Source: Phycisphaeraceae bacterium (lineage in GTDB: Bacteria; Planctomycetota; Phycisphaerae; Phycisphaerales; Phycisphaeraceae). From it: a stretch of 64,000 nt of DNA. Below, one piece after another: positions 35,606 to 45,175 of this stretch. The stretch covers positions 90,050 through 154,049 of the forward strand of contig JANQFR010000049.1 of the NCBI GenBank assembly GCA_028277745.1, in the 5' to 3' direction. Within the stretch, counting starts at the first letter, position 1; the number at the start of each line of letters is the position of its first letter. The position numbers and the translations under genes are program-made. The notes under the pieces were generated by a model. The model did no database searches, was not told the DNA's origin, and saw nothing but the letters and a program-made list of their open reading frames with translations.

Positions 35606-35839
35606 CTACAACTGCCAACGAGATCGGATCGGGCCGCGGATATCCGTGGGATGATTCATCGCCGTGTCGATCCGCTCGGCCACCGACGGGATCATGTCTT
35701 TGAACACTGAGGGCGCGATATGGATGTCCACCCCTGCCCCCACGATCGTTTCCCCCGCCAGCGTTCGGGCCACCTTCTCCGCGGTGTTGCAGTTGCTCTC
35801 CGCCTAGTCACCGAAACCTGTCAGCAACACCTTGGTCAT
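35606..35839 (-). pseudogene. pcp: N-terminal remnant of pyroglutamyl peptidase I (pcp)
   Basis: The frame from 35839 reads MTKVLLTGFGD, then a TAG at 35804-35806, then AESNCNTAEKVARTLAGE, TIVGAGVDIHIAPSVFKD and MIPSVAERIDTAM, ending at TAG 35606. This matches the pattern LxTGFxPF...NPSwxVAxxL.G..I.GA.v....lP.vF...i of the pyrrolidone-carboxyl peptidase N-terminus. The remaining two thirds with the Cys-His pair is missing. A decayed, truncated gene. The rest of 35586-36228 holds only a weak promoter candidate. Confidence 0.6.
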
Positions 35840-35927
35840 AACACGCACCATACGCGATCACCGAGATTCGGCAAGAGATCAACCGAGGATGGCGGGAGCC
35901 GGCGCCATAAAACGTGTCGAAAAAAGA

Positions 35928-35955
35928 TTGACTTTGATGGATGACATGATTTAAT
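35928..35955 (+). promoter_or_regulatory. Weak promoter candidate
   Basis: TTGACT, 16-bp spacer, TTTAAT, in an AT-rich dip about 270 nt upstream of the gene at 36229. Matches are four to five of six at each hexamer. No other gene could use it. Confidence 0.3.
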
Positions 35956-36228
35956 GACGGCTTCACTAACCGGCCGCTCACCGGCCCCAGGAACCGATGC
36001 CATGTTTACACGCTCGATCCAGACCCGATTGCGTCCCACGCCATCGGTCCGCGCGTGTGAAACCCGGCTCGATCGCCCGATCTAAACAACCGGCTCACTC
36101 CCGACCGACCGAACCAGGCGTTGTCGTTTGGCGGCCGCGGTCGCATGCGCTCATGCGCGGCGGTGCGGGCCCATCCGACGAGTTGTCCACACGTGTCTTC
36201 AGCCTACGCCGACACGCGGCGTTATCCC

Positions 36229-37197
36229 ATGGACCGAAAAACGCTCGACAAACTGATCCGCCCGCTGCCCAAAGGCAGAACGATCTTCGGGTACAGCCGG
36301 GGCCGGTACGCGCTGATGCTGCTGCGAGAGATCGCGGCGTACGGCCTGACGATCCGCGAGATCAAGCAGACCGAATTCGGCAAACTCCTGAACCTGCCGG
36401 CGGTGGCGCCGCTGCGGTCACGCTGCGGCGACGGCCGGCTGCGGGTCGAAGCGGTCGACCGGGCGCTGACCGAGCAGCCGGTCGAGTACCAGTTCTTCCT
36501 GACGCTCGGCGTGTGGGGCGCGCCGCCCCAGATCGACTGGCGGCCGTACCATCAACAGACCTCCCGGCCGGGCTTCAACCTCGTGTTGCAACTCAACTTT
36601 CCGGAACGGCATAACCGTGACTACGCCAAACTGATCGATCCAACCGGTAAACGTGTTTTCTATCAAAACGGCCACCCCAACTGCAGACGTGAAAATTACA
36701 TCACACTCGCATGGGTCCGGCTCGACATCGATCCCGTTCGGCGCGAAGCGCTGATCGAAGAGGTGCAAAGCGACTGGCTGCGCGATGCGTGGGCGTGCCG
36801 CCGGGCGCTGCCGATCAAGCGAAACGAAAACGGTTGGCGGTTCGAGCGGTTCGACGTGAGCCGGGGGATGATCAACCGCCGGCTGCCGGTGTACGTCGAT
36901 CGTGTCCTCGCGCCGTACCGGCCGCTGTGGTCGGAGGCGACGCTGGCGGCGGCGATCCACGTCCTGCGCTGCGAATTCCGGATCGACCATCTGTACTACC
37001 ACACGCTCAAGAGCACCGCTGTTTTCAAGCAGATGGACACCGACGACCCGCCGCGGTCGCTGTACACGGACCTGCCCCGGAAGTTCTGCTTCCTGCCGAC
37101 GCGCCAGTTCCCGCGTTTCCTGGCCGATGAACCGCACCCGATCGTGCGTTTCGCCCGGAAACAGGAAGGCGTGACCTGGCAGCGGCTGGCGCTGTGA
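36229..37197 (+). CDS. Hypothetical protein with an EVQSDW motif
   Basis: 322 residues from ATG 36229 with no strong Shine-Dalgarno sequence. The N-terminal third (TIFGYSRGRYALMLLREIAA) is helical. The centre has ALIEEVQSDWLRDAWACRRA, resembling the E-x-QSDW motif of large polyvalent-protein-associated domains found in phage and plasmid proteins. Then LYYHTLKSTAVFKQM and a Pro-rich C-terminus. No enzyme family is recognised. Neighbours (a pcp remnant, an AlkD-like gene) do not help. Confidence 0.62.
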   Translation: MDRKTLDKLIRPLPKGRTIFGYSRGRYALMLLREIAAYGLTIREIKQTEFGKLLNLPAVAPLRSRCGDGRLRVEAVDRALTEQPVEYQFFLTLGVWGAPPQIDWRPYHQQTSRPGFNLVLQLNFPERHNRDYAKLIDPTGKRVFYQNGHPNCRRENYITLAWVRLDIDPVRREALIEEVQSDWLRDAWACRRALPIKRNENGWRFERFDVSRGMINRRLPVYVDRVLAPYRPLWSEATLAAAIHVLRCEFRIDHLYYHTLKSTAVFKQMDTDDPPRSLYTDLPRKFCFLPTRQFPRFLADEPHPIVRFARKQEGVTWQRLAL

Positions 37198-37367
37198 GCC
37201 GGCGGCGGCGGCTGAGAACGCGTGTGAGACATTCATCCGGACCTTCGCTCCGCTCAGGTCCGGCTTCTTGCATATGTCATGAAAGGTGAGCAAGAGCGGC
37301 GGTGGGTACAATCATCGGCAGGGCACGCGAGACCCTTGCGGCCCGCCAACCGTCCCGAGGATTTCCG

Positions 37368-38081
37368 ATGAACACACCTGACGTCGCTGAAATCCGCCGT
37401 GAGCTTCGGGAACTGGGCGATCCGAAGATCGCTGAGCATTCACAGCGGTTCTTCAAGACCGGGCCGGGGGAATACGGCGAGGGCGACCGGTTCATCGGTG
37501 TCCGCATCCCGGCGCTGCGGCGGATCGCGCGGCAGTGCCGCGACATGCCGTTGGGCGACGCCGAGACGCTGTTGCGGTCGCCGATCCATGAAGAACGCCT
37601 GCTCGCCCTGCTGATCCTCGTGTTGCAATACCAAAAGGGAGCGCCGGCGCTACGCAAGCAGATCTACGATCTCTATCACCGGAACCTGCGGTTTGTGAAC
37701 AACTGGGACCTGGTCGACGTCTCGTCGCATCCCATTGCTGGCGACTACCTGCGGGACCGAAGCAAACGGCCGCTGCACCAATGGGCCCGATCGAAAGACC
37801 TGTGGAAGCGGCGGATCGCCATCATCGCCACGCTCGCTTACATCAAGCAAGGCGCGTTTGACCAGACGCTGCATATTGCCGAGATGCTTCTTCACGATGA
37901 AGAGGACCTGATCCACAAGGCCGTCGGCTGGATGCTGCGCGAGGTCGGCAACCGTGACCGGCCGACCGAGGAGGCCTTTCTCCAGCAGCATTACCGGGGC
38001 ATGCCCCGCACGATGCTCCGCTACGCGATCGAGAAGTTCCCGCCGCGCAGGCGTAAGCAATACCTCGACGGCACGGCCTGA
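37368..38081 (+). CDS. AlkD-like DNA alkylation repair protein
   Basis: 237 residues. HEAT-like helical repeats include FIGVRIPALRRIARQCR, SPIHEERLLALLILVLQY, FVNNWDLVDVSSHPIAGDYL, then KAVGWMLREVGNRD and MLRYAIEKFPPRRRKQYL. NNWDLVD and the closing RYAIEKF are hallmarks of AlkD-type glycosylases, which remove bulky alkyl bases without a base-flipping pocket. GAGG lies 7 nt before the ATG at 37368. Confidence 0.9.
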   Translation: MNTPDVAEIRRELRELGDPKIAEHSQRFFKTGPGEYGEGDRFIGVRIPALRRIARQCRDMPLGDAETLLRSPIHEERLLALLILVLQYQKGAPALRKQIYDLYHRNLRFVNNWDLVDVSSHPIAGDYLRDRSKRPLHQWARSKDLWKRRIAIIATLAYIKQGAFDQTLHIAEMLLHDEEDLIHKAVGWMLREVGNRDRPTEEAFLQQHYRGMPRTMLRYAIEKFPPRRRKQYLDGTA

Positions 38082-38224
38082 ACCGGCGCGGCCTATCGCC
38101 GGATCGCGCTTACACAAAATCAACAATGCCTGACGCGTCGGCCCGATTACCATTCTGGTCATCGCCATCGTGCGCGGAGGAGGTTCGGCGGCGCCTGCCC
38201 TCGGGTGGCCGGACGAGGGACAAC

Positions 38225-39817
38225 ATGTCGCAGCAAAAAACAGTTCAGGGCTATCTGGACGAGACGCCGGTTTGGGCCGACGGGACGCCGGTCGCGGTCC
38301 CGCCGATGACCCGGATGCAAAAGCGCATCTGGCTGCTGGCGACCGCGGGCAAGTTCTTCGAGGGCATGGTCGTGTTCGTCACCGGCATCGCCCTGCCGCT
38401 GATCGCTGCCGAGTTCGGGCTCAGCGCGGTGGGCAAGGGCGTGATCGGCGCGGCGGTGCTGTTCGGCATCCTGTTGGGCGCTACGGCGTTGGGAGGCCTG
38501 GGCGATCAAGTCGGCCGCAAGATGATGTTCATCATCGAGATGGCGCTGTTCGCCCTTTTCCTGTTCCTGGCGGGGACGAGCACGAGTTTCGTGATGTTGA
38601 CGGTATGCCTGGTCGGGGTCGGCCTGGCGCTGGGGTGCGATTACCCCATCGCGCACATGATCCTCTCGGAAAGCATCCCCAGCAGGACCCGGGGCCGGCT
38701 GGTGCTCGGCGCGTTCGGTTTCCAGGCCGTGGGCGCTTTAGGCGGCGCCATCCTGGGCTTCCTGGTGATCAGCATCAACGATGAGGATGGGCTCGCCGCA
38801 TGGCGGATGATGTACCTGATCCCGGTCATCCCGGCGGTCCTGGTCGTCCTCGGACGGCTGTTCATCACCCGCAGCCCGCACTGGCTGGTGACCAAGGGAC
38901 GGATCGAGGACGCCGAGGGCGAGTTGTCCAACTTGTTGGATCGGAAGCCGCCTTATCCCAAGACGGTGGACCTGATCGCCCCCGCTCCCGCGGCCGACAC
39001 GTCGACTTCTCGCAAACAGTCGTTTGTCGGACGGTTGGCCGACCACTACGCGGCGTTGTTCTCCAGGAAACACCGCCGGGCGACGGTCCTCGCGAGCGTC
39101 CCCTGGTTCCTTCAGGACCTGAGCACTTACGGGATCGGCATCTTCACCCCCGTCATCCTCGCCGCCGCCTTCGGCTTCCAATCCGACCATCCCCAGCACC
39201 TCAGCGACCTGCTCCACAACGCCCGGGTGGCGGCGCGGGGCGCCGTCGTGATCGACCTGCTCCTGCTGGTCGGCATCGTCGCGGCCATCCTGCTGGTCGA
39301 TAAAGTCGGACGCACCCGGCTTCAGATCATCGGGTTCTTTGGCTGCGCCGTCGGCCTGCTGCTCGCCGCCATCTCCACCTACACCACCGGCGCCATGGGC
39401 ATGGTCTTCCTCTTCGGCGGGTTCATGCTCTTCAACTTCATGACCAACATGGGCCCCAACGCCATGACCTACCTCCTCGCCGGCGAGGTCTTCCCCACCC
39501 GCATCCGCGGCGCGGGCGCCGGCTTCGCCGCCTCCTTCGCCAAGGTCGGCGCCGTCCTCACCGCGTTCCTCTTCCCCATCCTCCTGGCCGAGTTGGGCGT
39601 CTCCCTGCTGCTGTCGATCCTCATCGGCGCGTCGTTGCTGGGCGCGTTCGTGACCTTCACCTTCGCCATCGAGACCCGGGGCCGCAACCTGGAAGAGATG
39701 GACCACGACGACGCCCGGCAATCCCCCGCCGCGTCCGAAACCGAGTCGGCTGCGCCGCAGGTCGTCATCAAGGCCGGCCAAAGCACGCCGAGTTTAATCG
39801 GTGAAGATTCTCTTTGA
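38225..39817 (+). CDS. MFS transporter, sugar-porter-like
   Basis: 530 residues with twelve predicted helices. MFS signatures are GGLGDQVGRKMMF between helices 2 and 3 and LLVDKVGRTRLQ in the equivalent loop of the second half, plus IPSRTRGRLVLGAFGFQAVG. FPTRIRGAGAGF near helix 10 resembles sugar-porter proteins. GAGGGA precedes ATG 38225. A long cytoplasmic N-terminus and an Ala/Gly-rich C-terminus flank the core. Substrate cannot be assigned. Confidence 0.9.
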   Translation: MSQQKTVQGYLDETPVWADGTPVAVPPMTRMQKRIWLLATAGKFFEGMVVFVTGIALPLIAAEFGLSAVGKGVIGAAVLFGILLGATALGGLGDQVGRKMMFIIEMALFALFLFLAGTSTSFVMLTVCLVGVGLALGCDYPIAHMILSESIPSRTRGRLVLGAFGFQAVGALGGAILGFLVISINDEDGLAAWRMMYLIPVIPAVLVVLGRLFITRSPHWLVTKGRIEDAEGELSNLLDRKPPYPKTVDLIAPAPAADTSTSRKQSFVGRLADHYAALFSRKHRRATVLASVPWFLQDLSTYGIGIFTPVILAAAFGFQSDHPQHLSDLLHNARVAARGAVVIDLLLLVGIVAAILLVDKVGRTRLQIIGFFGCAVGLLLAAISTYTTGAMGMVFLFGGFMLFNFMTNMGPNAMTYLLAGEVFPTRIRGAGAGFAASFAKVGAVLTAFLFPILLAELGVSLLLSILIGASLLGAFVTFTFAIETRGRNLEEMDHDDARQSPAASETESAAPQVVIKAGQSTPSLIGEDSL

Positions 39818-39945
39818 CGTTTCCCCACATTTGATGACACGCCGTATGGGACGACCTAATATCATTATTCGAAAACGAAGTGTTGTGAGTAGCAAGTGCT
39901 TTGCATCCGCAAAGGGAGTGAAGGCTCAAGACCCTGAGGCGGCAG

Positions 39946-40869
39946 ATGACGCGTACGAGATGGATTGCCCTTGCCGCTGTGGCGGTTTGCCTTGTGGCCG
40001 CCGGGGTCATCTGGCGCGCCATGGCCCCGGATAATCAAACGTTGTCGGGAGATACCCGTTCGCCTTCACCAGCCTTATCACCGGACACGCCGCCCACATC
40101 GAACCCCGACCCCGAGGACGTTCCGTTAACTCTTGGAATTGAGCTTGAAGAACTCCGGATGAATCCGGATCGCGAGATCACACCTGAAATACGGTATGAG
40201 ATAGAGAAGGCCGAGGCGTTGAAGATGGGCTCGCCCTTGGTGAACGCCCGCGAACGGACGGCGCAGCGTCATCAGGAACTCCAGATCGATGGAGCAGAAC
40301 TCGCGGCTATGGACACCGCCGAGTTAATGGAAGCGATCGCCGCTAATCCTCTGAAAGTGTTTTTGTTTTTCGAGAACCACCCCGACGGAGGGCTGCGGAC
40401 GCTAACCGAAAAATACAACGGCATCGCCGAATTGCTCGCCCGCCCCGACGCGGCCAAGGCGGCTCTGGATTTTTATCTGCAGATCACCGAACGGATCGAC
40501 CAACGTGAAGACGAAACGAGCGACCGCATCTTCGATTTCGTGATGGCCGAATTGTTCTTATCGTCACCGCAACTGGTCCGGCAGTGGGACGCTGCTGGCC
40601 ATACCGCCGTCATCCGCGCGGTCTTGAAATCCCACCACGCCCGGATGAACTACGACTCTCGTCAAGCCGAACCGGTCTACGGGCTCGCCACGCTCCCTTA
40701 TCGCGCCGCCGCCATCGCCAAGTCACTGGACACGTTAGCCGACCCGGCTTACCGTCGTTGGAAAGAGGGGCGCCCCGAGATTTTCGTCGAGCGTTATCTC
40801 AATCATGATGAAGCGGAGCAAATCATCGCGTTGGGTGAAGCATATCTGCAAAATCTCAAGGCCGATTGA
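39946..40869 (+). CDS. Membrane-anchored hypothetical protein
   Basis: 307 residues. One N-terminal helix WIALAAVAVCLVAAGVIW, then a Pro/Ser/Asp-rich linker to about 60, and a helical domain of 240 residues with DTAELMEAIAANPLKVFLFF and IFDFVMAELFLSSPQLVRQW. No known family. Probably a periplasmic protein held by its signal anchor. Confidence 0.7.
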   Translation: MTRTRWIALAAVAVCLVAAGVIWRAMAPDNQTLSGDTRSPSPALSPDTPPTSNPDPEDVPLTLGIELEELRMNPDREITPEIRYEIEKAEALKMGSPLVNARERTAQRHQELQIDGAELAAMDTAELMEAIAANPLKVFLFFENHPDGGLRTLTEKYNGIAELLARPDAAKAALDFYLQITERIDQREDETSDRIFDFVMAELFLSSPQLVRQWDAAGHTAVIRAVLKSHHARMNYDSRQAEPVYGLATLPYRAAAIAKSLDTLADPAYRRWKEGRPEIFVERYLNHDEAEQIIALGEAYLQNLKAD

Positions 40870-40905
40870 TCCGGCATCCCTGGCGACCTGGCGGGAAGCC
40901 CCACG

Positions 40906-41106
40906 TCACCGGCTTTGTAAAGCCTCGCGGTTGCGGCGCACGATCGCCGCGACGGAAGGATGCATGGCCTGTTTCCGCCGCGGCAGCGCTGCGGGCTCGG
41001 GCATCTTCGCCGCCGGCGTTTCGCGCGGCGGCCTCGACCGCACGGCCCGAAGCACCGGCAATGGCTCTCGCTCTGTCGACCGTCCGCCCAGAAGATCCAC
41101 CTTCAT
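40906..41106 (-). CDS. Possible small basic protein
   Basis: 66 residues starting MKVDLLGGRSTEREPLPVL, with GGGAG 7 nt upstream. The C-terminus PSVAAIVRRNREALQS is helix-forming. No family recognised, and composition is not decisive. The remaining 370-base gap (40870-41239) shows nothing else. Confidence 0.35.
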   Translation of the reverse strand: MKVDLLGGRSTEREPLPVLRAVRSRPPRETPAAKMPEPAALPRRKQAMHPSVAAIVRRNREALQSR

Positions 41107-41239
41107 CACCACGCTCCCACCACCCAAGCCACACAGGCCCACGCCCGGAACCGATCCAAGCACCCTGCTAGCTTAGAGCCGGGCCCCACTCCGAATCAAT
41201 ACCCTGTTTGGCGATGAATAACCTGTTTGGACGCTGTTT

Positions 41240-41785
41240 TTACGAACCGCGCCCAGCCACACCCGATTCGTCGAGGCTCAGGTCCAGCTCCAGCGCCTCG
41301 GCCACCGCGTCCAGCTGTTCCCGCAAAGCGTCCAGGTCCGCACTCGCCGGGGCGCTCAGCTCGGCGGTCGCCGCGAACAGCGGCTCACCCGTCATCGGCG
41401 CCGACGTGACCTCGCTCTCGAACGCCTCCACGTTGACCCCGCGCCCAGCGAGGGCCTGGGCGACCTCGTGGACGATCCCCGCCCGGTCGTGCCCCACCAG
41501 CCTCAGCGTCAGCCGCTGGCGCGCTTCGTCCGACGCCGCCGGCTCGTCGCTGGGATGCACCTCCACATGCAGCCCCGACGTTTCGAGTCCCCGCAACGCC
41601 GCCGTCAACGCCTCCACCCGATCCGCCGGCGCCTCCGCACGCACCACCCCCGCGAAATGACCCCCCAGCCGGGCCAGACGCGACTCGACCCAGTTGCCCC
41701 CATGGCCCGACACCAGCCGCGCCACCGCGTCCACCAACCCCGTCTGGTCCGGCCCGATCAACGTCATCACCAGCGACTTGTTCAT
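41240..41785 (-). CDS. GcvR-like double ACT-domain protein
   Basis: 181 residues with two ACT domains. The first starts SLVMTLIGPDQTGLVDAVAR and the second LTLRLVGHDRAGIVHEVAQA, each with the ligand-site Asp/Gly turn. The layout matches glycine cleavage repressor-like proteins (GcvR), which modulate GcvA by protein contact after binding glycine. No gcv genes lie in the window, so the regulated pathway is unknown. Confidence 0.85.
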   Translation of the reverse strand: MNKSLVMTLIGPDQTGLVDAVARLVSGHGGNWVESRLARLGGHFAGVVRAEAPADRVEALTAALRGLETSGLHVEVHPSDEPAASDEARQRLTLRLVGHDRAGIVHEVAQALAGRGVNVEAFESEVTSAPMTGEPLFAATAELSAPASADLDALREQLDAVAEALELDLSLDESGVAGRGS

Positions 41786-41869
41786 CCCCGCATTCTACCC
41801 GCACGTCCGGAACACGGATTCGGGCTGATGCGCGTCAGATGGATCATGTACGACTCATGCATTCAAAAC

Positions 41870-41899
41870 GATAGCCCGGCCCTGCGGGCCGGCGCTAAA
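41870..41899. repeat. REP-like GC hairpin, divergent relative
   Basis: GATAGCCCGGCCCTGCGGGCC, then GGCGCTA. It shares the GATAGCC(C)GGCC half with the reverse complement of 33493-33518 and 58911-58934. Confidence 0.4.
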
Positions 41900-41933
41900 C
41901 GACACAGATTTAAAATCCCTCTGCCGCCCGGCA

Positions 41934-44474
41934 TCAATGGGACGGCGTCAGCGTGACCACGGTCCGCTCGGACACGTCAAACGTCGCCTCCGCCCAACCA
42001 TCGTGCGAGGTGAGCGCGACCTCGACCGGCCGGTCACCGGCGGCGGCCGCGGCGTGCGTCAACGGCCGTTGCGTCGGGAACCGCGCCACGACCCGCCGGC
42101 GGTGATGAGGGGACTGGGCGGGGTTGACGACCAGGACGACCGAGCCGTCGGGCGCGGCCGACCCCGCGACGTACACGCCGGTGAGCGGCACGTCGCCGTC
42201 GGCGGGGACGATGGACACATCCAGACGACGGGCGCCGGGCCGGCCGAGCTGGACGTAGTCCTCGAGCACCGCCGCCGCCGGGCGCGGCTCGCCGTGCTCG
42301 TCGTAGACGCCGAAGATGTGCTCGTCGCCTCCGCTGAGGAAAATCGTCAGCTTCGACGTATCGTTGTGAAGCGTACGCCCCATGGCGATGCTCAGCGCAT
42401 CGTGCTGTCGCTGCGGCGTCCAGCCGCTCTTGAACCACTCGCCGTTGCGCCAGGTGAAGCCCGACTCGTTGGGGTAGATCGCCGCGTCGTCGCCGAGGTT
42501 GTAGAGCACGCCCTGCAGCGCGCCGATCGCGATGTCCCAGCTGGTGCTCTCGCCGACATACGGATGCACCGCGACCAGCGGGCTCGCCTTCGCCGCCGGC
42601 CCGCTCTGCCGGATCGTCCGCACGTACTCGGGGTCGACGTGCGCCCAGCCGGCGAGGATGATCGGCTTGCCCGGGTCCTTGCGTTGAATGACGTCAACCA
42701 TGTGATCCGCGAACACGAGGTATTCCTCCGGCGCGCCGCGCCAGAACTGATAGATGTCGGTCTCGTTCCAGACCTCCCACACCGCGACGTACTGGCCGTA
42801 ATGGTCGGCCACCCACTCGACGATCTCGGCGTACCGCGCCGGGTCGGGCGGGACGCAGTGCGGCCGATGGTCGCGCCGCCCCTGCTCATAGCGCTCGGCG
42901 TCGATCGCCGCCCACCGCGGCGTGCCCATCAGGATCAGGTTCCAGCGCGGGTTCATCTCGACGAACTTGTCCAGATGCTTGCGGAGCTGGTCCCACCGGC
43001 GGGGGTCGCCCGGCGGACCGACGAACTGGCCACGCAGATCGGCGCGCATGAGCGACCAGCTCCGGGTCTTGTCAAGCGGAATCGTGTTGACCCCGTCCGG
43101 CTGCGAGGTGCGGAAACCGGCGTACTGGCCGACCCACACCTCGGGCGCCGGCGCGGCGCGCGTCTCCAGCTGCACCGCGTCGAAATAGATCGGCTGCACG
43201 CCGGGGTTGGACAGCGTCAACGCGCCGCCGGGCCCGGGCGCGAACACGACCCGGTGAAACTCCACCGGCTTGTCGGTGTAGGCGTTGACCGTGTGGTTGC
43301 TTTCGGCCGAGGCCTCATCGTAGACGAACGTCTCGTTGATCAGGACGGCGTCGCCGACGGCGGCGCGGAGGCCGCTGCCGGTGGCGTTGTAGGCGCCGCG
43401 GATACGCAGGAACCGCGGGCCGCCGGGATCACGGGCGTCGTCGGGCAGGGCCAGGGTGACCGATTGCCCCGGATCGAGCCGGGCGGGCAGGCCGGTTGGG
43501 TCCAGATCAAACGACGAGCCGTCGAACCGGCCCCAACGTGCGATCGGCGGCGCGCCCTCCGGGTCGACGCCCTTGGCCGCACGGCGCGAACGCAGCGGCG
43601 CGGGCGGGCCGAGGTCTTCGCGCACCTCGGCCTTGAGCTCGCCGGCCAGGTCCAGCCGGCCGTGCTTGAGGTCGGCGGCGATGCGCGCCAACGCGACGAC
43701 CAGTTCATCACTCTGCGCCCATGTCCCCGGCTGACCGCCATCGGTGAAAAAAGCATTCAGACAGAGGATCGCGTGACGCCCCCCGCGGCGGACAATGAAC
43801 ACCTGCGGCGTCACGTCCGCGCCGTCGATCCGCTGAGAACGGATGAGCGGAAAATACTCGCCCGCCTCACCGCGGTACGAATAAGGCACGATCCACCAGT
43901 TCCGCAGCTTGCCCACGGGGTCAACCGCGCCGGGCAGGTACCGCTTGAGCAGCGGCGTCACGGTGAACCGCTCGGCCTGGTCGTGCATCGCCGGCTTGTA
44001 AACGTACTTCGCGTGGAAGTGGCCCAGCACCTCGCCGGTCTGCCACGCGAACTTCGGCTTCATCGGCGACATCCGCCACTTGCCGTCGTCGCCCGGCTCG
44101 ATCGCGGTGGTGAACGGCAGCTTGCCGCCCAGGCCCACCAACACCCCGCCCTCGTCGGCGAACCGTTTGACGGCCGGGATCGCGCTTCGGGGGATGATCT
44201 GGCCGCCGAAGAAGATGGCGTCGTACCGCTGGGCGTTGAAGCCCGACGGGTCGTTGATCTGATCGGCGGTCAACCGGTCGACCGTGATGCCGGCGTCGCG
44301 CATCGCCCGGGCGGCCCGGTCATACGCCGCGAGGTCGATCACGAACCGCGTCTGGTCCGTACCGCGGACCGGATCGAACACCGCGACCCGCGCCGGCTCG
44401 GCAAACGCCGGCGGCCCCGCCCCACAGGCCCAACCGACGCCCACCGCCAACCACACCAATGCCGCTAACCGCAT
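41934..44474 (-). CDS. Clan GH-A glycoside hydrolase (GH39-like), cassette B
   Basis: 846 residues with signal peptide (LAALVWLAVGVGWACGAG). An N-terminal glutamine-amidotransferase-like fold (YDAIFFGGQIIPRSAIPAVK) occupies about 30-280, then a beta-sandwich at 310-450. The barrel runs about 480-730: acid/base Glu571 in WEVWNETD and nucleophile Glu670 in IYPNESGFTW, 99 residues apart, as in clan GH-A. A beta-sandwich tail closes the protein. It resembles GH39-type xylosidases most, but the family is not certain. Last gene of cassette B, 36 nt after the pseudopilin. Confidence 0.85.
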   Translation of the reverse strand: MRLAALVWLAVGVGWACGAGPPAFAEPARVAVFDPVRGTDQTRFVIDLAAYDRAARAMRDAGITVDRLTADQINDPSGFNAQRYDAIFFGGQIIPRSAIPAVKRFADEGGVLVGLGGKLPFTTAIEPGDDGKWRMSPMKPKFAWQTGEVLGHFHAKYVYKPAMHDQAERFTVTPLLKRYLPGAVDPVGKLRNWWIVPYSYRGEAGEYFPLIRSQRIDGADVTPQVFIVRRGGRHAILCLNAFFTDGGQPGTWAQSDELVVALARIAADLKHGRLDLAGELKAEVREDLGPPAPLRSRRAAKGVDPEGAPPIARWGRFDGSSFDLDPTGLPARLDPGQSVTLALPDDARDPGGPRFLRIRGAYNATGSGLRAAVGDAVLINETFVYDEASAESNHTVNAYTDKPVEFHRVVFAPGPGGALTLSNPGVQPIYFDAVQLETRAAPAPEVWVGQYAGFRTSQPDGVNTIPLDKTRSWSLMRADLRGQFVGPPGDPRRWDQLRKHLDKFVEMNPRWNLILMGTPRWAAIDAERYEQGRRDHRPHCVPPDPARYAEIVEWVADHYGQYVAVWEVWNETDIYQFWRGAPEEYLVFADHMVDVIQRKDPGKPIILAGWAHVDPEYVRTIRQSGPAAKASPLVAVHPYVGESTSWDIAIGALQGVLYNLGDDAAIYPNESGFTWRNGEWFKSGWTPQRQHDALSIAMGRTLHNDTSKLTIFLSGGDEHIFGVYDEHGEPRPAAAVLEDYVQLGRPGARRLDVSIVPADGDVPLTGVYVAGSAAPDGSVVLVVNPAQSPHHRRRVVARFPTQRPLTHAAAAAGDRPVEVALTSHDGWAEATFDVSERTVVTLTPSH

Positions 44475-44510
44475 GAAGGCTCCTTTCTTGACGCGTCCAC
44501 GCCGCGATCG

Positions 44511-45152
44511 TCAGTCCCGGTCCGGGGTGAAGTCCTCCACGACCGCGGACCTCGCCCCCGCGCCGTGGCCGTCGACATACAGGATGTTCGCCGACTCGTC
44601 GTGACGGCCATCCACGCGATCGGGCGAGTTGACGTGCGTGCTGGCCCAGTCCGCGGGGCTGCCGGGCACGGCCTCGCTGACCAGCTTGCCGTCGAACACC
44701 ATGAACGTGCCGGTCGTGTCCTGGATCGACTCCAGTGGGATGGTCCATTGGAAGACGCCCGGCGGGTTCGGGGCGCCATTGAACGACGCGTTGCTGCCGT
44801 CTTCATCCAACCGGCTGTTGAAGCTGAGGTTGATCCGGGAAAAATTCGGCGGCGAACTCAGGTTGTGCGGCTTCACCGGGCAGACCAGCGGGAACGGCGG
44901 CTCCGAGAACGGCACGTACGACGCCAGCGACCCCGACCACGACGTGCTCGGCAGATGTTGGTCGTAATCCTGCGCGTACGCGTAAAGCGCCAGGCCGATC
45001 TGGCGGAGGTTGCTGGCGCACTGGGTCCGCTGGGCCGCCCGGCGCGCCGCCTGCAGCGCGGGCAGCAGGATCGCGATCAAAAGCGCAATGATCGAAATCA
45101 CCACGAGCAGTTCAATCAGCGTAAACGCGCGTCGATAGGCAAAACGGGGCAT
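44511..45152 (-). CDS. H-X9-DG pseudopilin (cassette B)
   Basis: 213 residues starting [20 protein letters not shown]. The linker [19 protein letters not shown] closely matches the cassette A pseudopilin. The C-terminus has [17 protein letters not shown], the (F/Y)xDGH element. It lies 23 nt after the PEP-CTERM stop and 36 nt before the hydrolase start, so it is inside one operon. Confidence 0.9.
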   Translation of the reverse strand: MPRFAYRRAFTLIELLVVISIIALLIAILLPALQAARRAAQRTQCASNLRQIGLALYAYAQDYDQHLPSTSWSGSLASYVPFSEPPFPLVCPVKPHNLSSPPNFSRINLSFNSRLDEDGSNASFNGAPNPPGVFQWTIPLESIQDTTGTFMVFDGKLVSEAVPGSPADWASTHVNSPDRVDGRHDESANILYVDGHGAGARSAVVEDFTPDRD

Positions 45153-45175
45153 AACCGGGCTCCCGTGAAAGTCGG

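Noticed and set aside
41937..44468. 843-codon open frame on the plus strand
   Set aside because: It is opposite the GH39-like gene in the complementary frame of GC-rich DNA, is Arg/Asp/Val-rich and shows no domain.
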